From assembly GCF_004344915.1 (NCBI RefSeq), contig NZ_SKFG01000022.1:1-64000 (forward strand): a stretch of 64,000 bases of DNA. Direction: 5' to 3'. Position numbers and translations under genes: made by a program. The stretch's first letter is position 1. Each line of letters starts with the position of its first letter. The notes under the pieces were generated by a model that had not been told where the DNA came from, ran no database searches, and saw only the letters and a program-made list of their open reading frames with translations. This DNA is from Paenibacillus albiflavus (lineage in GTDB: Bacteria > Bacillota > Bacilli > Paenibacillales > NBRC-103111). Positions 56,396 to 64,000 of this stretch are shown piece after piece.

Positions 56396-56429
56396 TTCAG
56401 GCGGAGTTCTGCTAGCAACTCCGCCTGAA
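56396..56429 (-). promoter_or_regulatory. Intercistronic hairpin between binding protein and ATPase genes
   Basis: Perfect 13-bp stem TTCAGGCGGAGTT/AACTCCGCCTGAA with an 8-base loop and no T run, 13 bases after the binding-protein stop. It would protect the upstream mRNA and lower downstream expression. Confidence 0.75.
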
Positions 56430-56442
56430 AATTCAGAACATT

Positions 56443-57543
56443 TTATTTACTTCCTTTGCCTTTGATGTTCTGATCCCAGTAGCCCATCCATTCTTTCTCT
56501 TTATCAGCCATTACTTTCCAATCAATGTCAAGTGGTTTAAGGTCCAAACCATTTAGCCATGCCGGAAGTTTATCCTTGCTAATATCAGAGCGTGTCGGAA
56601 TTTGGAACAGCTTCTCAGCCATCTCAGCACGAATATCTGGATCGAACAAGAAGTCATAGAATTTAGCAGCTGCATCCTTGTTAGGCGCGCCTTTGATAAG
56701 GCCTACACCATCAACAAGAATAGGAGCACCGCTCTTCGGATATACAAAATCAAACGGACGTTTCTTCAATTCTTTTTGCAGCATAACGTCTTGGAGATTC
56801 CATAAGGTGAAAGCACCCTCTTGACGCTCAATCTTCAATTGCATTTGCGTTGGATCCGCTGCATATTCCTTCGTATTTGCATCAAGCTTCTTTAAGAAAT
56901 CATAACCTTTTTGTGGATCTGCTGCACCTTGACGGAAGATCATTGCGGAATAAATAGTTCTCATCGTACCAGATGCAAGTACGTCGCGAATAACGATTTT
57001 GCCTTTATACTTCGGATCGATAATATCGTCCCAATCTTGCGGTGCATCTGCTTTATTCTTATACACATCGCTGTTATACATAATAACTTCTGGCAACAGC
57101 ATTTCACCGTACCAACGATCTTGCGCATCCTTATACAATGCAGGAACTTGATCGCCGCCACTAGGCTTATAGGTATCTAGCAATCCTTCATCGGCAGCTG
57201 TCATTAAGGCAGATTGTGTTCCACCCCACCAGAAATCACCTTGTGGATTCGCTTTCTCTCCGCGAACACGCTCAAGAATTTGTTGAGCACCCATCTCTAG
57301 CGTTTCAACCTCTATGTTCGGGTACTTCGCATTGAATTTTGGTAGAACGACGTCGAATACGTTCTTGTCTCTACCAGTGTAAATAACTAATTTCTGCTTC
57401 GCGTCATTCGGTTTAGGTGTCTCTGCTGATTTTGGTGCGTCTGTTGCAGTGCTTGATCCCCCACCACTGCTGCATGCTGTAATGATCATCACAAGGGCTA
57501 GCATAACCATTGCATAAACTGAGTATTTCTTTGTGCGTACCAC
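56443..57543 (-). CDS. Solute-binding lipoprotein, FbpA/AfuA-like
   Basis: A 366-residue binding protein of the ferric-iron/phosphosugar/phosphonate SBP cluster. The lipobox is ITAC (Cys24), followed by a Ser/Gly/Thr/Pro linker. VIYTGRDKNVFDVVLPKFNAKY and FWWGGTQSALMTAADEGLL are family segments. The double tyrosine of true ferric-binding proteins is not evident at the expected place. SGTMRTIYSAM suggests an anion or organic ligand instead, but this is inference. The GTG start follows GAGGGGGG. It is first gene of the transporter/PIG-L/ArgH unit and divergent from the desulfidase gene. Confidence 0.88.
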   Translation of the reverse strand: MVRTKKYSVYAMVMLALVMIITACSSGGGSSTATDAPKSAETPKPNDAKQKLVIYTGRDKNVFDVVLPKFNAKYPNIEVETLEMGAQQILERVRGEKANPQGDFWWGGTQSALMTAADEGLLDTYKPSGGDQVPALYKDAQDRWYGEMLLPEVIMYNSDVYKNKADAPQDWDDIIDPKYKGKIVIRDVLASGTMRTIYSAMIFRQGAADPQKGYDFLKKLDANTKEYAADPTQMQLKIERQEGAFTLWNLQDVMLQKELKKRPFDFVYPKSGAPILVDGVGLIKGAPNKDAAAKFYDFLFDPDIRAEMAEKLFQIPTRSDISKDKLPAWLNGLDLKPLDIDWKVMADKEKEWMGYWDQNIKGKGSK

Positions 57544-57614
57544 TTAAGTCCCCCCTCAAATTAAGCCTAGTATTCTGTTAGGTAATTTTTACCTTGGAGA
57601 AAATTGTATATTAG

Positions 57615-57647
57615 AAAAAAAAAGCTGTCAATGCTTGGATTGGCAGC
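57615..57647 (-). terminator. Terminator-like hairpin in the divergent region, pointing at the binding-protein gene
   Basis: GCTGTCAAT/ATTGGCAGC (57624-57632 with 57639-57647, one G-T pair) followed on the minus strand by nine T residues (57615-57623). It stands 72 bases upstream of the binding-protein start, so it would be a leader attenuator or an insulator. Its right arm overlaps the -35 box of the plus-strand promoter. Confidence 0.6.
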
Positions 57648-57668
57648 ACATATTTAGTACAATATAGT
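57640..57668 (+). promoter_or_regulatory. Sigma-A promoter of the desulfidase-family gene
   Basis: TTGGCA (57640-57645), 17 bases, TATAGT (57663-57668), giving a leader of about 50 bases. Confidence 0.6.
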
Positions 57669-57726
57669 TATTTGATCGCAATTTTATACTAAGGGACACT
57701 AGGATATATGAAGGAGTCAAGACACG

Positions 57727-59019
57727 ATGACAACTATACCCGATCAACAAATATTTCTTCATCTGCTGCAAAATGAATTCAAGCTTGCAACTGGCTGCAC
57801 TGATCCAGCCGCAATTGCTTCAACCGTAGCTAGAGCTGCCGAACAATTACCTAGCAGACAACTAGATGATGTTGCCAGCATTGAAATTGAGCTCAGTCCT
57901 AATATTCTAAAGAACGGCTACAATGTAGACATTCCTGGCACTTCCGCAAGAGGCATTCCGCTTGCCGTTGCTTTAGGTTATGTCATGGGGGATTCCTCAG
58001 TAGGATTTGAAATTTTCCAAGGCTTAAAGGAAGAGCATGTCGTCCTTGCAGAACAGCTTGTTGCTGCCAAGAAAATTACCATTAAGCAAAAAGCGGAAGG
58101 TACAGAATTATCCATATACTGTATCCTTACATCGACTAAGGGAGATCATGTAGAAGTTCTGGTTAAGCAGGATTATTTTAATACGCAGCATATTAAACTA
58201 AATGGTCAAACTATTTATAATAATGAAGGAAATCCAAAATCCAAAGTCGCAGATAAAGGCTACTCTCTCAAAGACCTCAAAGCTTTCATCGAGCAGACGC
58301 CCATTGAAGACCTAGCGTTCGTCGCTGATGGTATCCGCACGAATATCGCATTTCTTGAAGAAGGTTTACAGAATCCTAGAGGACTTAAGATCGGAAAAAT
58401 TCTTACAAGTGCTTACGAAGGTCAGATCGATTCCAAAGCTATCTCCGATATCAGCATGAGAATCAAAATGCTGACATCAGCGGCAGTTGATTCCCGCATG
58501 GGAGGATCACCTCTAGCTGTTATGTCTAGTGGGGGCAGCGGAAACCTGGGACTAGGCGGAACAATCCCGATTGTGGTCGTATGCGAGCATTATCAATTTA
58601 CCGATGAACAACGGATTCGCGCTGTAGCTCTGGCAAACTTAGTTCATATCTATATGAAGCAAATGATTGGCAGATTAACAGCAGTATGCGGCGGCGTGCT
58701 TGTTGGAATGGGAACTGCGGCTGCAATTGTGTGGCTGCATGGTGGAACGATTCAGCAGATGGAAGGCGCAATCAACAATATTGCAGCTAACATCACAGGT
58801 ATGATCTGTGATGGTGCGAATTACGGCTGCTCTTTTAAAGTAAGTACAGCACAAGTGGAAGCTTACTTTGCTGCCGTCCTGGCACTTCAGAATTGCATGG
58901 CAACTTCAACTGAGGGAATTGTCGGTGCCGATAACAAACAGACGCTATCCAATATCGCGAACATTTTCAAAGAAATGAGCAAAATGGACCCTGTCGTCCT
59001 TCAAATGATTCCAAACTAA
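57727..59019 (+). CDS. L-cysteine desulfidase / L-serine ammonia-lyase family protein (UPF0597)
   Basis: A 430-residue cytoplasmic enzyme of the CyuA/YhaM family, which breaks down L-cysteine (to pyruvate, sulfide and ammonia) or L-serine with a [4Fe-4S] cluster. The conserved cysteines are present: C24 in ATGCTDPA, C286 in VVVCEHY and C321 in AVCGG, plus C361 and C368 in ICDGANYGCSF. The glycine loop SSGGSGNLGLGGTIP is intact. AAGGAG lies about ten bases before the ATG. It is monocistronic, between its own promoter and terminator. A functional link with the divergent importer is possible but unproven. Confidence 0.9.
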   Translation: MTTIPDQQIFLHLLQNEFKLATGCTDPAAIASTVARAAEQLPSRQLDDVASIEIELSPNILKNGYNVDIPGTSARGIPLAVALGYVMGDSSVGFEIFQGLKEEHVVLAEQLVAAKKITIKQKAEGTELSIYCILTSTKGDHVEVLVKQDYFNTQHIKLNGQTIYNNEGNPKSKVADKGYSLKDLKAFIEQTPIEDLAFVADGIRTNIAFLEEGLQNPRGLKIGKILTSAYEGQIDSKAISDISMRIKMLTSAAVDSRMGGSPLAVMSSGGSGNLGLGGTIPIVVVCEHYQFTDEQRIRAVALANLVHIYMKQMIGRLTAVCGGVLVGMGTAAAIVWLHGGTIQQMEGAINNIAANITGMICDGANYGCSFKVSTAQVEAYFAAVLALQNCMATSTEGIVGADNKQTLSNIANIFKEMSKMDPVVLQMIPN

Positions 59020-59031
59020 GTTTTACAAAAA

Positions 59032-59064
59032 AGTGGCTCCTGATAAAATCAGAAGCCACTTTTT
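59032..59064 (+). terminator. Terminator of the desulfidase-family gene
   Basis: Stem AGTGGCTCCTGAT/ATCAGAAGCCACT (one mismatch), loop AAA, then T5. The flanking A run could also serve rodA on the minus strand. Confidence 0.88.
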
Positions 59065-59104
59065 CTTAAGAGTCCCTTGTTACAGCTCAGGGCTCTTTCC
59101 TATA

Positions 59105-60259
59105 TTATTCACCTTGTTCATATGCAGATAATTTGTCCTGATGCAGTCGAACACTCATCACGAGTCCCATCGAAACCATGTTGATTAAGAGTGAGGTTCC
59201 GCCATAAGAGATGAATGGCAATGTGATACCCGTAATGGGCATAAGCCCGATCAACATACCGACATTCTGAAAAATTTGCAATACGAACATCGAAACGATT
59301 CCAATAATAATGTATGATCCGCTAAGCTGAGTACTCTGAATTGCAGTCAGGATCATCCGATAAATAAGCACAAAGTACAGTAGCAGCAGTATGGCGCTTC
59401 CACGAAAACCAAATTCTTCGCCCACTACAGCAAAGATCGCATCGGTATAAGCAAGCGGAATGCGCCTGTCGTGAACCATATCACCTTGCAAATATCCCTG
59501 ACCTGTAAGTCCACCCGAACCGATCGCTGTCATCGAATTGACCTTTTGATAGCTCCAGTCCTTGTTAACCGTCTCGGGATACAAGAAAGAATCAAGCCGT
59601 ACTACCCAGTGTGCAAAGTTATGATTACTCAGATACTGGACAATTTGATCATGATACGAGTCGTAGAGATAATATCCACCAAACGCGACGACACCGATAA
59701 TCACGAGACCAATAAGCACATGCGTATATTTAATATTTCCAATCCAATACATGCCGATGAGAATGATCAAGTAAATCGCCGCATTTCCCATGTCAGGGAA
59801 CTTCATTACCATTAGGAATGGTACAAGTACGATTAGCCCAATCGGCAGAACATCTTGAACAAAAGTGAGCTGTTCTCCTTTTCTCTTGCTTAGCAGCGCA
59901 GCTATTACAATAATTAGAATAAGCTTCATCAGCTCGGCAGGTTGAAACTGGATACTCCCAAACTCAAACCAGCCTTTTGCACCTTTAATTTCTTTACTAA
60001 AGAAAAAGACACCAATTAGCGAAGCTATTCCAACACCATAAATATAATACCAATATTTTAACAATATTCGATAGTCAAAAAATGATGTTGCTATAAATCC
60101 AGCTAACCCAACTCCTATTACTGCTAAGCTCTTTTTGATCGAGATATTAATCGTTATATCATCAATTGTTGCGCTATACACAAGCAATAACGACATCACC
60201 ATAAATCCGATCAACGTAACCACGATGTAAGGATCAAATTGTTTTATTTTACGAAGCAA
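59105..60259 (-). CDS. rodA: Rod-shape peptidoglycan glycosyltransferase RodA
   Basis: A SEDS-family glycosyltransferase for cell-wall elongation: 384 residues, about ten membrane helices. SEDS motifs KGAKGWFEFGSIQFQPAELMK (catalytic-site region includes the later Asp-containing loop), EEFGFRG and FISYGGTSLL are present. FtsW and SpoVE are close paralogues; linkage with mreBCD favours RodA. The start is TTG at 60259 about eight bases after GAGGAA, ten bases past the minD stop. Confidence 0.92.
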   Translation of the reverse strand: MLRKIKQFDPYIVVTLIGFMVMSLLLVYSATIDDITINISIKKSLAVIGVGLAGFIATSFFDYRILLKYWYYIYGVGIASLIGVFFFSKEIKGAKGWFEFGSIQFQPAELMKLILIIVIAALLSKRKGEQLTFVQDVLPIGLIVLVPFLMVMKFPDMGNAAIYLIILIGMYWIGNIKYTHVLIGLVIIGVVAFGGYYLYDSYHDQIVQYLSNHNFAHWVVRLDSFLYPETVNKDWSYQKVNSMTAIGSGGLTGQGYLQGDMVHDRRIPLAYTDAIFAVVGEEFGFRGSAILLLLYFVLIYRMILTAIQSTQLSGSYIIIGIVSMFVLQIFQNVGMLIGLMPITGITLPFISYGGTSLLINMVSMGLVMSVRLHQDKLSAYEQGE

Positions 60260-60269
60260 AGCACATTCC

Positions 60270-61067
60270 TCATCCTATCCCGAGCAGTTTCTTCATTTTG
60301 CTAAACATTCCAGGCTTAGTTTGATCAAGCGGACTAAGTGGTACAGAATCCCCTAAGATACGCCTAGCGATGTTTCGATAAGCGATTGAAGCTCGTGATG
60401 TATCGCTCATCACAGTTGGCTCCCCAGAGTTCGCAGCTTTAATCACATGTTCATCATCAGGAACAATTCCTAGCAAATCGATGGCAAGAATAGAGCAAAT
60501 CTCGTCAACTTCGAGCATCTCACCCTTTTTAACCATGTTAGGACGAATTCGATTAATAATTAGTTTAGGTGATTTGATATTGGCTTGCTCCAATAATCCT
60601 ATGACGCGATCCGCATCACGGGTTGAAGTAAGCTCAGGCGTCGTAACAACAATGGCATGGTCAGCACCTGCTATTGCATTGCGAAATCCTTGCTCAATCC
60701 CGGCTGGGCAATCGATAATGACATAATCAAAATCAGCTTTGAGTTCATCTACAATTCGTTTAACCTCTTCAGGCTCAATACTGTTTTTGTCTGCAGTCTG
60801 AGCTGCGGGCAGCATATAAAGCTCATTAAATCGTTTGTCGCGAACAAGCGCTTGATTCAAACGACAACGTTCTTTGGCTACATCGAGGATATTATAGATA
60901 ATCCGATTCTCTAGTCCCATTACGACATCCAAGTTTCTAAGCCCAATATCGGTATCTACCATACATACTTTTTTGCCAAGCAGTGCAAGTGCAGATCCGA
61001 CGTTCGCAGAAGTTGTCGTCTTACCAACACCGCCTTTGCCGGATGTAACCACGATCGCTTCCCCCAT
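60270..61067 (-). CDS. minD: Septum-site determining ATPase MinD
   Basis: MinD is a membrane-associated ParA-like ATPase that activates MinC to block polar division. The deviant Walker A is GKGGVGKTT (10-18), with VDTDIGLRNLD and the C-terminal amphipathic membrane-targeting helix FSKMKKLLGIG. Length is 265 residues. No minE is present; Bacillus-type organisms use DivIVA/MinJ for polar placement. The ribosome binding site is AGGGAG. Confidence 0.97.
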   Translation of the reverse strand: MGEAIVVTSGKGGVGKTTTSANVGSALALLGKKVCMVDTDIGLRNLDVVMGLENRIIYNILDVAKERCRLNQALVRDKRFNELYMLPAAQTADKNSIEPEEVKRIVDELKADFDYVIIDCPAGIEQGFRNAIAGADHAIVVTTPELTSTRDADRVIGLLEQANIKSPKLIINRIRPNMVKKGEMLEVDEICSILAIDLLGIVPDDEHVIKAANSGEPTVMSDTSRASIAYRNIARRILGDSVPLSPLDQTKPGMFSKMKKLLGIG

Positions 61068-61133
61068 GAACGTTCACTCCCTATAAATATATAATTCCCA
61101 CAAATTTGCTATTTCTAACAGTTATAACGATCA

Positions 61134-61781
61134 TTAGTCTGATGGAAGCAATTGATGTAGATGTTTCATCGTATCGATCTCCATCACACCTTCTTTAATA
61201 TAAGCAAATTCCATATAACCTTTACTTACACTGTCATCATCAGGTGCTCTGGATAAAACTTCAGCAATTTTGAGCTGCATTGGACTTAAGTAAGACGCAG
61301 CGATAATCGCTGTTTCATCCCCTTCACTTCCTGCATGTGCCATTCCTCGTAATGCGCCTAATATATAAATAGACCCTGTGGATACAATGGATCCACCCGG
61401 GTTTACATCACCAAGAAACAATAAATCTCCCTTATGCTCAAGAACTTGTCCCGAACGAACGATTCCCTTGATTTGCTTTAAACGACTAGGCGTTTGCGCT
61501 GGTTCAGGATCTGCGTCCGATTCAATTGATTGAATGAGCAAGTTGCCCTTCTGCTTGATAATATCTCGAATCTGGTCCTTCTGGAATTCCGTTATATGGC
61601 GTCTGCCAAGCTTCACATGAACATGAATAATCGGTCCTGTAAAAAACTGTTCATGCGTTTTCTCCAATATATAATTAAGCTCACGCAGCAATAACTCATA
61701 ATTACAGTGGTCATTCAGGTAAAAAACTAATCCATCCTTGATGCCTTTAATCGTAACGTATTGTTTTCTCCTAGCAGTCAT
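61134..61781 (-). CDS. minC: Septum-site determining inhibitor MinC
   Basis: The 215-residue FtsZ inhibitor partner of MinD. It has an N-terminal FtsZ-binding domain (about 1-100), and a C-terminal beta-helix domain with VRSGQVLEHKGDLLFLGDVNPGG and GSIYILGALRGMAHAG. The ribosome binding site is GGGAGG. It lies between mreD and minD as in B. subtilis. Confidence 0.96.
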   Translation of the reverse strand: MTARRKQYVTIKGIKDGLVFYLNDHCNYELLLRELNYILEKTHEQFFTGPIIHVHVKLGRRHITEFQKDQIRDIIKQKGNLLIQSIESDADPEPAQTPSRLKQIKGIVRSGQVLEHKGDLLFLGDVNPGGSIVSTGSIYILGALRGMAHAGSEGDETAIIAASYLSPMQLKIAEVLSRAPDDDSVSKGYMEFAYIKEGVMEIDTMKHLHQLLPSD

Positions 61782-61836
61782 TTATTTCCCAACCTCCCAC
61801 TCTATACATTTCTGCTTATAAGCAGGATTCTCCTTC

Positions 61837-62373
61837 TTATCTCGAGGAATCCTCCTGAACTTTTTTAAGTGAGATCAGGTTATCAAGCAGCTTGCGGACG
61901 GGCAAATAGATTGCTAATGCGACCAGCATGCTGAATAGAGCGCTTGGCAGAATATTATGAGTGAACGCACGTAAATAATCCATATGAGTGACCTTAAATA
62001 ACAGATAAGTTCCATACATGATAGATTCAAAGAATATATAGCTAAGACCAATTAAGAGCGTAATATTCAGGATAAAATAAGGCTTGCGAGCTTGTAGTAA
62101 CCCAAGTAAATAAGCTGTAAGCCCCATCGCAAAGGAATGAACCCCTAACATATGGCCATAGAACATGAAGTCCTGTAAAATCCCGAAAATCAAGCCATAC
62201 ATTAACGCCTTATGTCTACCCATATATAAAGCAACATACATAATCAAGACAAATACGATATTAGGGGAAACATGTACATCCGATTGCCAAGAAACAGGTA
62301 AGATCCAATTGAACCATGTACTCTGTAAGAAAAACATAAGCAGGCATAAGAGCCAAATGGAATGGCGTTTCAT
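61837..62373 (-). CDS. mreD: Rod shape-determining protein MreD
   Basis: A 178-residue membrane subunit of the elongation complex with five or six helices and few charged residues outside the loops. Sequence conservation in MreD is low, so the call rests on topology, length, the FGILQDFMF motif and the position after mreC. It starts three bases after the mreC stop. Confidence 0.93.
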   Translation of the reverse strand: MKRHSIWLLCLLMFFLQSTWFNWILPVSWQSDVHVSPNIVFVLIMYVALYMGRHKALMYGLIFGILQDFMFYGHMLGVHSFAMGLTAYLLGLLQARKPYFILNITLLIGLSYIFFESIMYGTYLLFKVTHMDYLRAFTHNILPSALFSMLVALAIYLPVRKLLDNLISLKKVQEDSSR

Positions 62374-62376
62374 CTC

Positions 62377-63237
62377 TTACCCCTTTTCTGGCACTTCGAC
62401 CACAAACACTTCGCGGATTTTATGGAATTGAGCAAATGGTTCGATCATCACTTTATGCGTGATTCCAAAATCACCAACGTCTCGGCTAACGACCTTCCCG
62501 ATCGGAATACCCTCAGGGAACACCTGACCATAACCAGAAGTAATAATGGTATCACCCACAGCAATCTTATCGTTCTGGTCTACACGCGTCATCACGAGTT
62601 GACCTTTCTCATAGCTCTCAATAATTCCATACGATTCATTCTCGCGACCTTGCGCGGTAGCTGCAATTGCTTTGGTTGTATTGTCAGTATCTGTAATATC
62701 TGTCAAAAGCTGAACGGTAGAACTGAATGGAGCAACGGTCTGGATTCTGCCAATTAAGCCGTCAATCGTACTAACAGCCATGTTCGGCTTGATGCCATCC
62801 TTCTCCCCAAGATTAATCGTAATCGTATTGGTGTAAGCGTCAATCGTATTAGCTGACACGACTTCAGCAATCCGATATCGGTAATCATTCGCTTGCTTCT
62901 GATGTTCCGTGAATTTCAAATCTTCCTTCAGACGCTTATTCTGCGCTTCCAAATCATTGAGACGCTGCGTATCTCGAGCATACTGCGTCAATGTCAATTT
63001 GAGTGTTTTATTCTCTGTATAAATGACACGCAGCTTGCTTATATCTTCAAAGAAACCCGCTACATAGCCAGCGGGCTTATAAAATAATCTTTGAGTCCAG
63101 GAAACCGTATCTCTAACAAATTTTTCAGGCCATGTACCGCCTGCTCTACCACCTAAGGTCAATCCCATCAGAATGAAAAATAGGATCAGAGCAAGCATCA
63201 AAAAAATGAGCCTTTTATTCCCCATAAACTTGAACAA
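62377..63237 (-). CDS. mreC: Rod shape-determining protein MreC
   Basis: MreC is a bitopic scaffold linking MreB filaments to wall synthases. It has one membrane helix (about 10-28), a coiled coil (about 65-105, LRVIYTENKTLKLTL...DLEAQNKRLKEDL), then a beta-sandwich domain with GLIGRIQTVAPFSSTVQLLTD. I chose TTG at 63237 (MFKFMGNKR), eight bases after GAAGG. An ATG four codons on and a GTG at 63246 are alternatives. Confidence 0.94.
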   Translation of the reverse strand: MFKFMGNKRLIFLMLALILFFILMGLTLGGRAGGTWPEKFVRDTVSWTQRLFYKPAGYVAGFFEDISKLRVIYTENKTLKLTLTQYARDTQRLNDLEAQNKRLKEDLKFTEHQKQANDYRYRIAEVVSANTIDAYTNTITINLGEKDGIKPNMAVSTIDGLIGRIQTVAPFSSTVQLLTDITDTDNTTKAIAATAQGRENESYGIIESYEKGQLVMTRVDQNDKIAVGDTIITSGYGQVFPEGIPIGKVVSRDVGDFGITHKVMIEPFAQFHKIREVFVVEVPEKG

Positions 63238-63267
63238 CAGCAACACCTTCTCAGAATCTGATAAATC

Positions 63268-64000
63268 CTACCCTTTTTTGTATCTAGCTCCATTGTTCTT
63301 GAATAAATCCAAATGATCAAGAGATAGTCCTGTTCCAATCGCAACGCAATCCAGTGCATTCTCCGCAACAATAACAGGCATACCAGTTTCACCAGTAAGC
63401 AATTTATCCAAATTACGCAGCATACCACCGCCACCTGTTAACACAATACCACGATCAATGATATCGGCAGCAAGCTCAGGAGGACATTTCTCCAAGGTAA
63501 CCTTAACTGCTTCAACAATCGAATTGAGTGTATCAGTTAGCGCTTCTGTAATCTCCTCAGATGTTACCGTTAATTCCTTCGGCAGACCGCTGACTAGATC
63601 ACGTCCACGAATTTCGAATGATTCCGTTTGTTCAAGCGGCAATGCTGAACCAAGCTCCATTTTCAGTGTCTCTGAAGTTCTTTCCCCGATCAATAAGCTG
63701 TACGTTTTCTTAATGTATTGCATGATGGCCTCATCCATTTCATCTCCTGCGACACGAATGGAACGGCTTGTCACGATACTTCCTAGTGATATTACTGCTA
63801 CTTCAGTCGTACCGCCTCCGATGTCTACAACCATGGAGCCTGTTGGTTCCCATACAGGTAAACCTGCGCCAATTGCTGCTGCAAGCGGCTCTTCGATCGT
63901 ATGCGCCTCTTTGGCACCTGCTTGCTTAGCTGCGTCTGTAACTGCACGCTTCTCTACTGCTGTAATGCCAGATGGCACACATACCATTACATTCGGATTA
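63268..64000 (-). CDS. mreB: Rod shape-determining actin MreB, N-terminus cut by window edge
   Basis: A bacterial actin that orients elongation synthases. About 244 C-terminal residues are visible, running from the [17 protein letters not shown] segment, through [15 protein letters not shown] and [18 protein letters not shown] (nucleotide-binding phosphate-2 loop), to [15 protein letters not shown]. The reading frame continues past base 64000, so the ATP-binding N-terminal third is outside. MreB, Mbl and MreBH are paralogues; linkage to mreCD favours MreB. Confidence 0.96.
   Translation of the reverse strand, partial: NPNVMVCVPSGITAVEKRAVTDAAKQAGAKEAHTIEEPLAAAIGAGLPVWEPTGSMVVDIGGGTTEVAVISLGSIVTSRSIRVAGDEMDEAIMQYIKKTYSLLIGERTSETLKMELGSALPLEQTESFEIRGRDLVSGLPKELTVTSEEITEALTDTLNSIVEAVKVTLEKCPPELAADIIDRGIVLTGGGGMLRNLDKLLTGETGMPVIVAENALDCVAIGTGLSLDHLDLFKNNGARYKKG

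Noticed and set aside
63268-64000. MreB read as a truncated gene
   Set aside because: The frame is open to the window edge with MreB sequence before the first Met, so the gene simply continues outside.

Overview
The window is a stretch of chromosome from an endospore-forming Bacillota, most like Paenibacillus or a close relative. The evidence is the sporulation set (spoVB, bofC, a SafA-like LysM protein, spoIVFA, spoIVFB, spo0B, a SpoIID-family gene), the Prp-type N-terminal extension on L27, SecD and SecF as separate proteins, strong AGGAGG-type ribosome binding sites with many TTG/GTG starts, and gene order. Species assignment is an inference. I see no rRNA, tRNA, CRISPR array, IS element or prophage gene.

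Read on the minus strand (right to left), the backbone follows the Bacillus subtilis order: mreB-mreC-mreD-minC-minD-rodA (cell shape and division-site selection), spoIVFA-spoIVFB (pro-sigma-K processing), an RNase G/E-family gene, rplU-prp-rpmA (ribosome), spo0B-obg (sporulation phosphorelay and GTPase), pheB plus amino-acid biosynthesis, a SafA-like coat protein, bofC, ruvC-ruvA-ruvB, a SpoIID-like gene, queA-tgt (queuosine), yajC, comN/spoVB, secD-secF, recJ. Both window edges cut genes: recJ lacks its C-terminus and mreB its N-terminus.

Two accessory blocks interrupt this backbone. Block A (about 26.5-40.2 kb) holds a Nudix hydrolase, an aldehyde dehydrogenase, a GNAT acetyltransferase, a small sigma-region-2-like protein, an oppABCDF peptide importer, an alpha/beta hydrolase, and an ABC-2 exporter with its own DesK/NarL-type two-component system. 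Block B (about 47.1-59.1 kb) holds topoisomerase III, then an unusual unit on one strand (an FbpA-like binding protein, an ABC ATPase, a fused double permease, an 856-residue PIG-L deacetylase fusion and an ArgH-superfamily lyase), with a cysteine desulfidase/serine dehydratase family gene divergent to it. The ABC/PIG-L/ArgH unit is the best candidate for an undescribed uptake-and-degradation system.

The amino-acid operon pheB-hom-thrC-thrB-pheA-ilvE runs from one good sigma-A promoter to one terminator and joins threonine, phenylalanine and branched-chain steps. Other points to note: a CDF-family protein with a substituted metal site, a stand-alone YetF/YrbG C-terminal domain at the yrbG locus, a Spo0B homologue with predicted membrane helices, hairpins placed just after both binding-protein genes, and GC-rich patches inside thrB and recJ. 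No gap between genes exceeds 300 bases.
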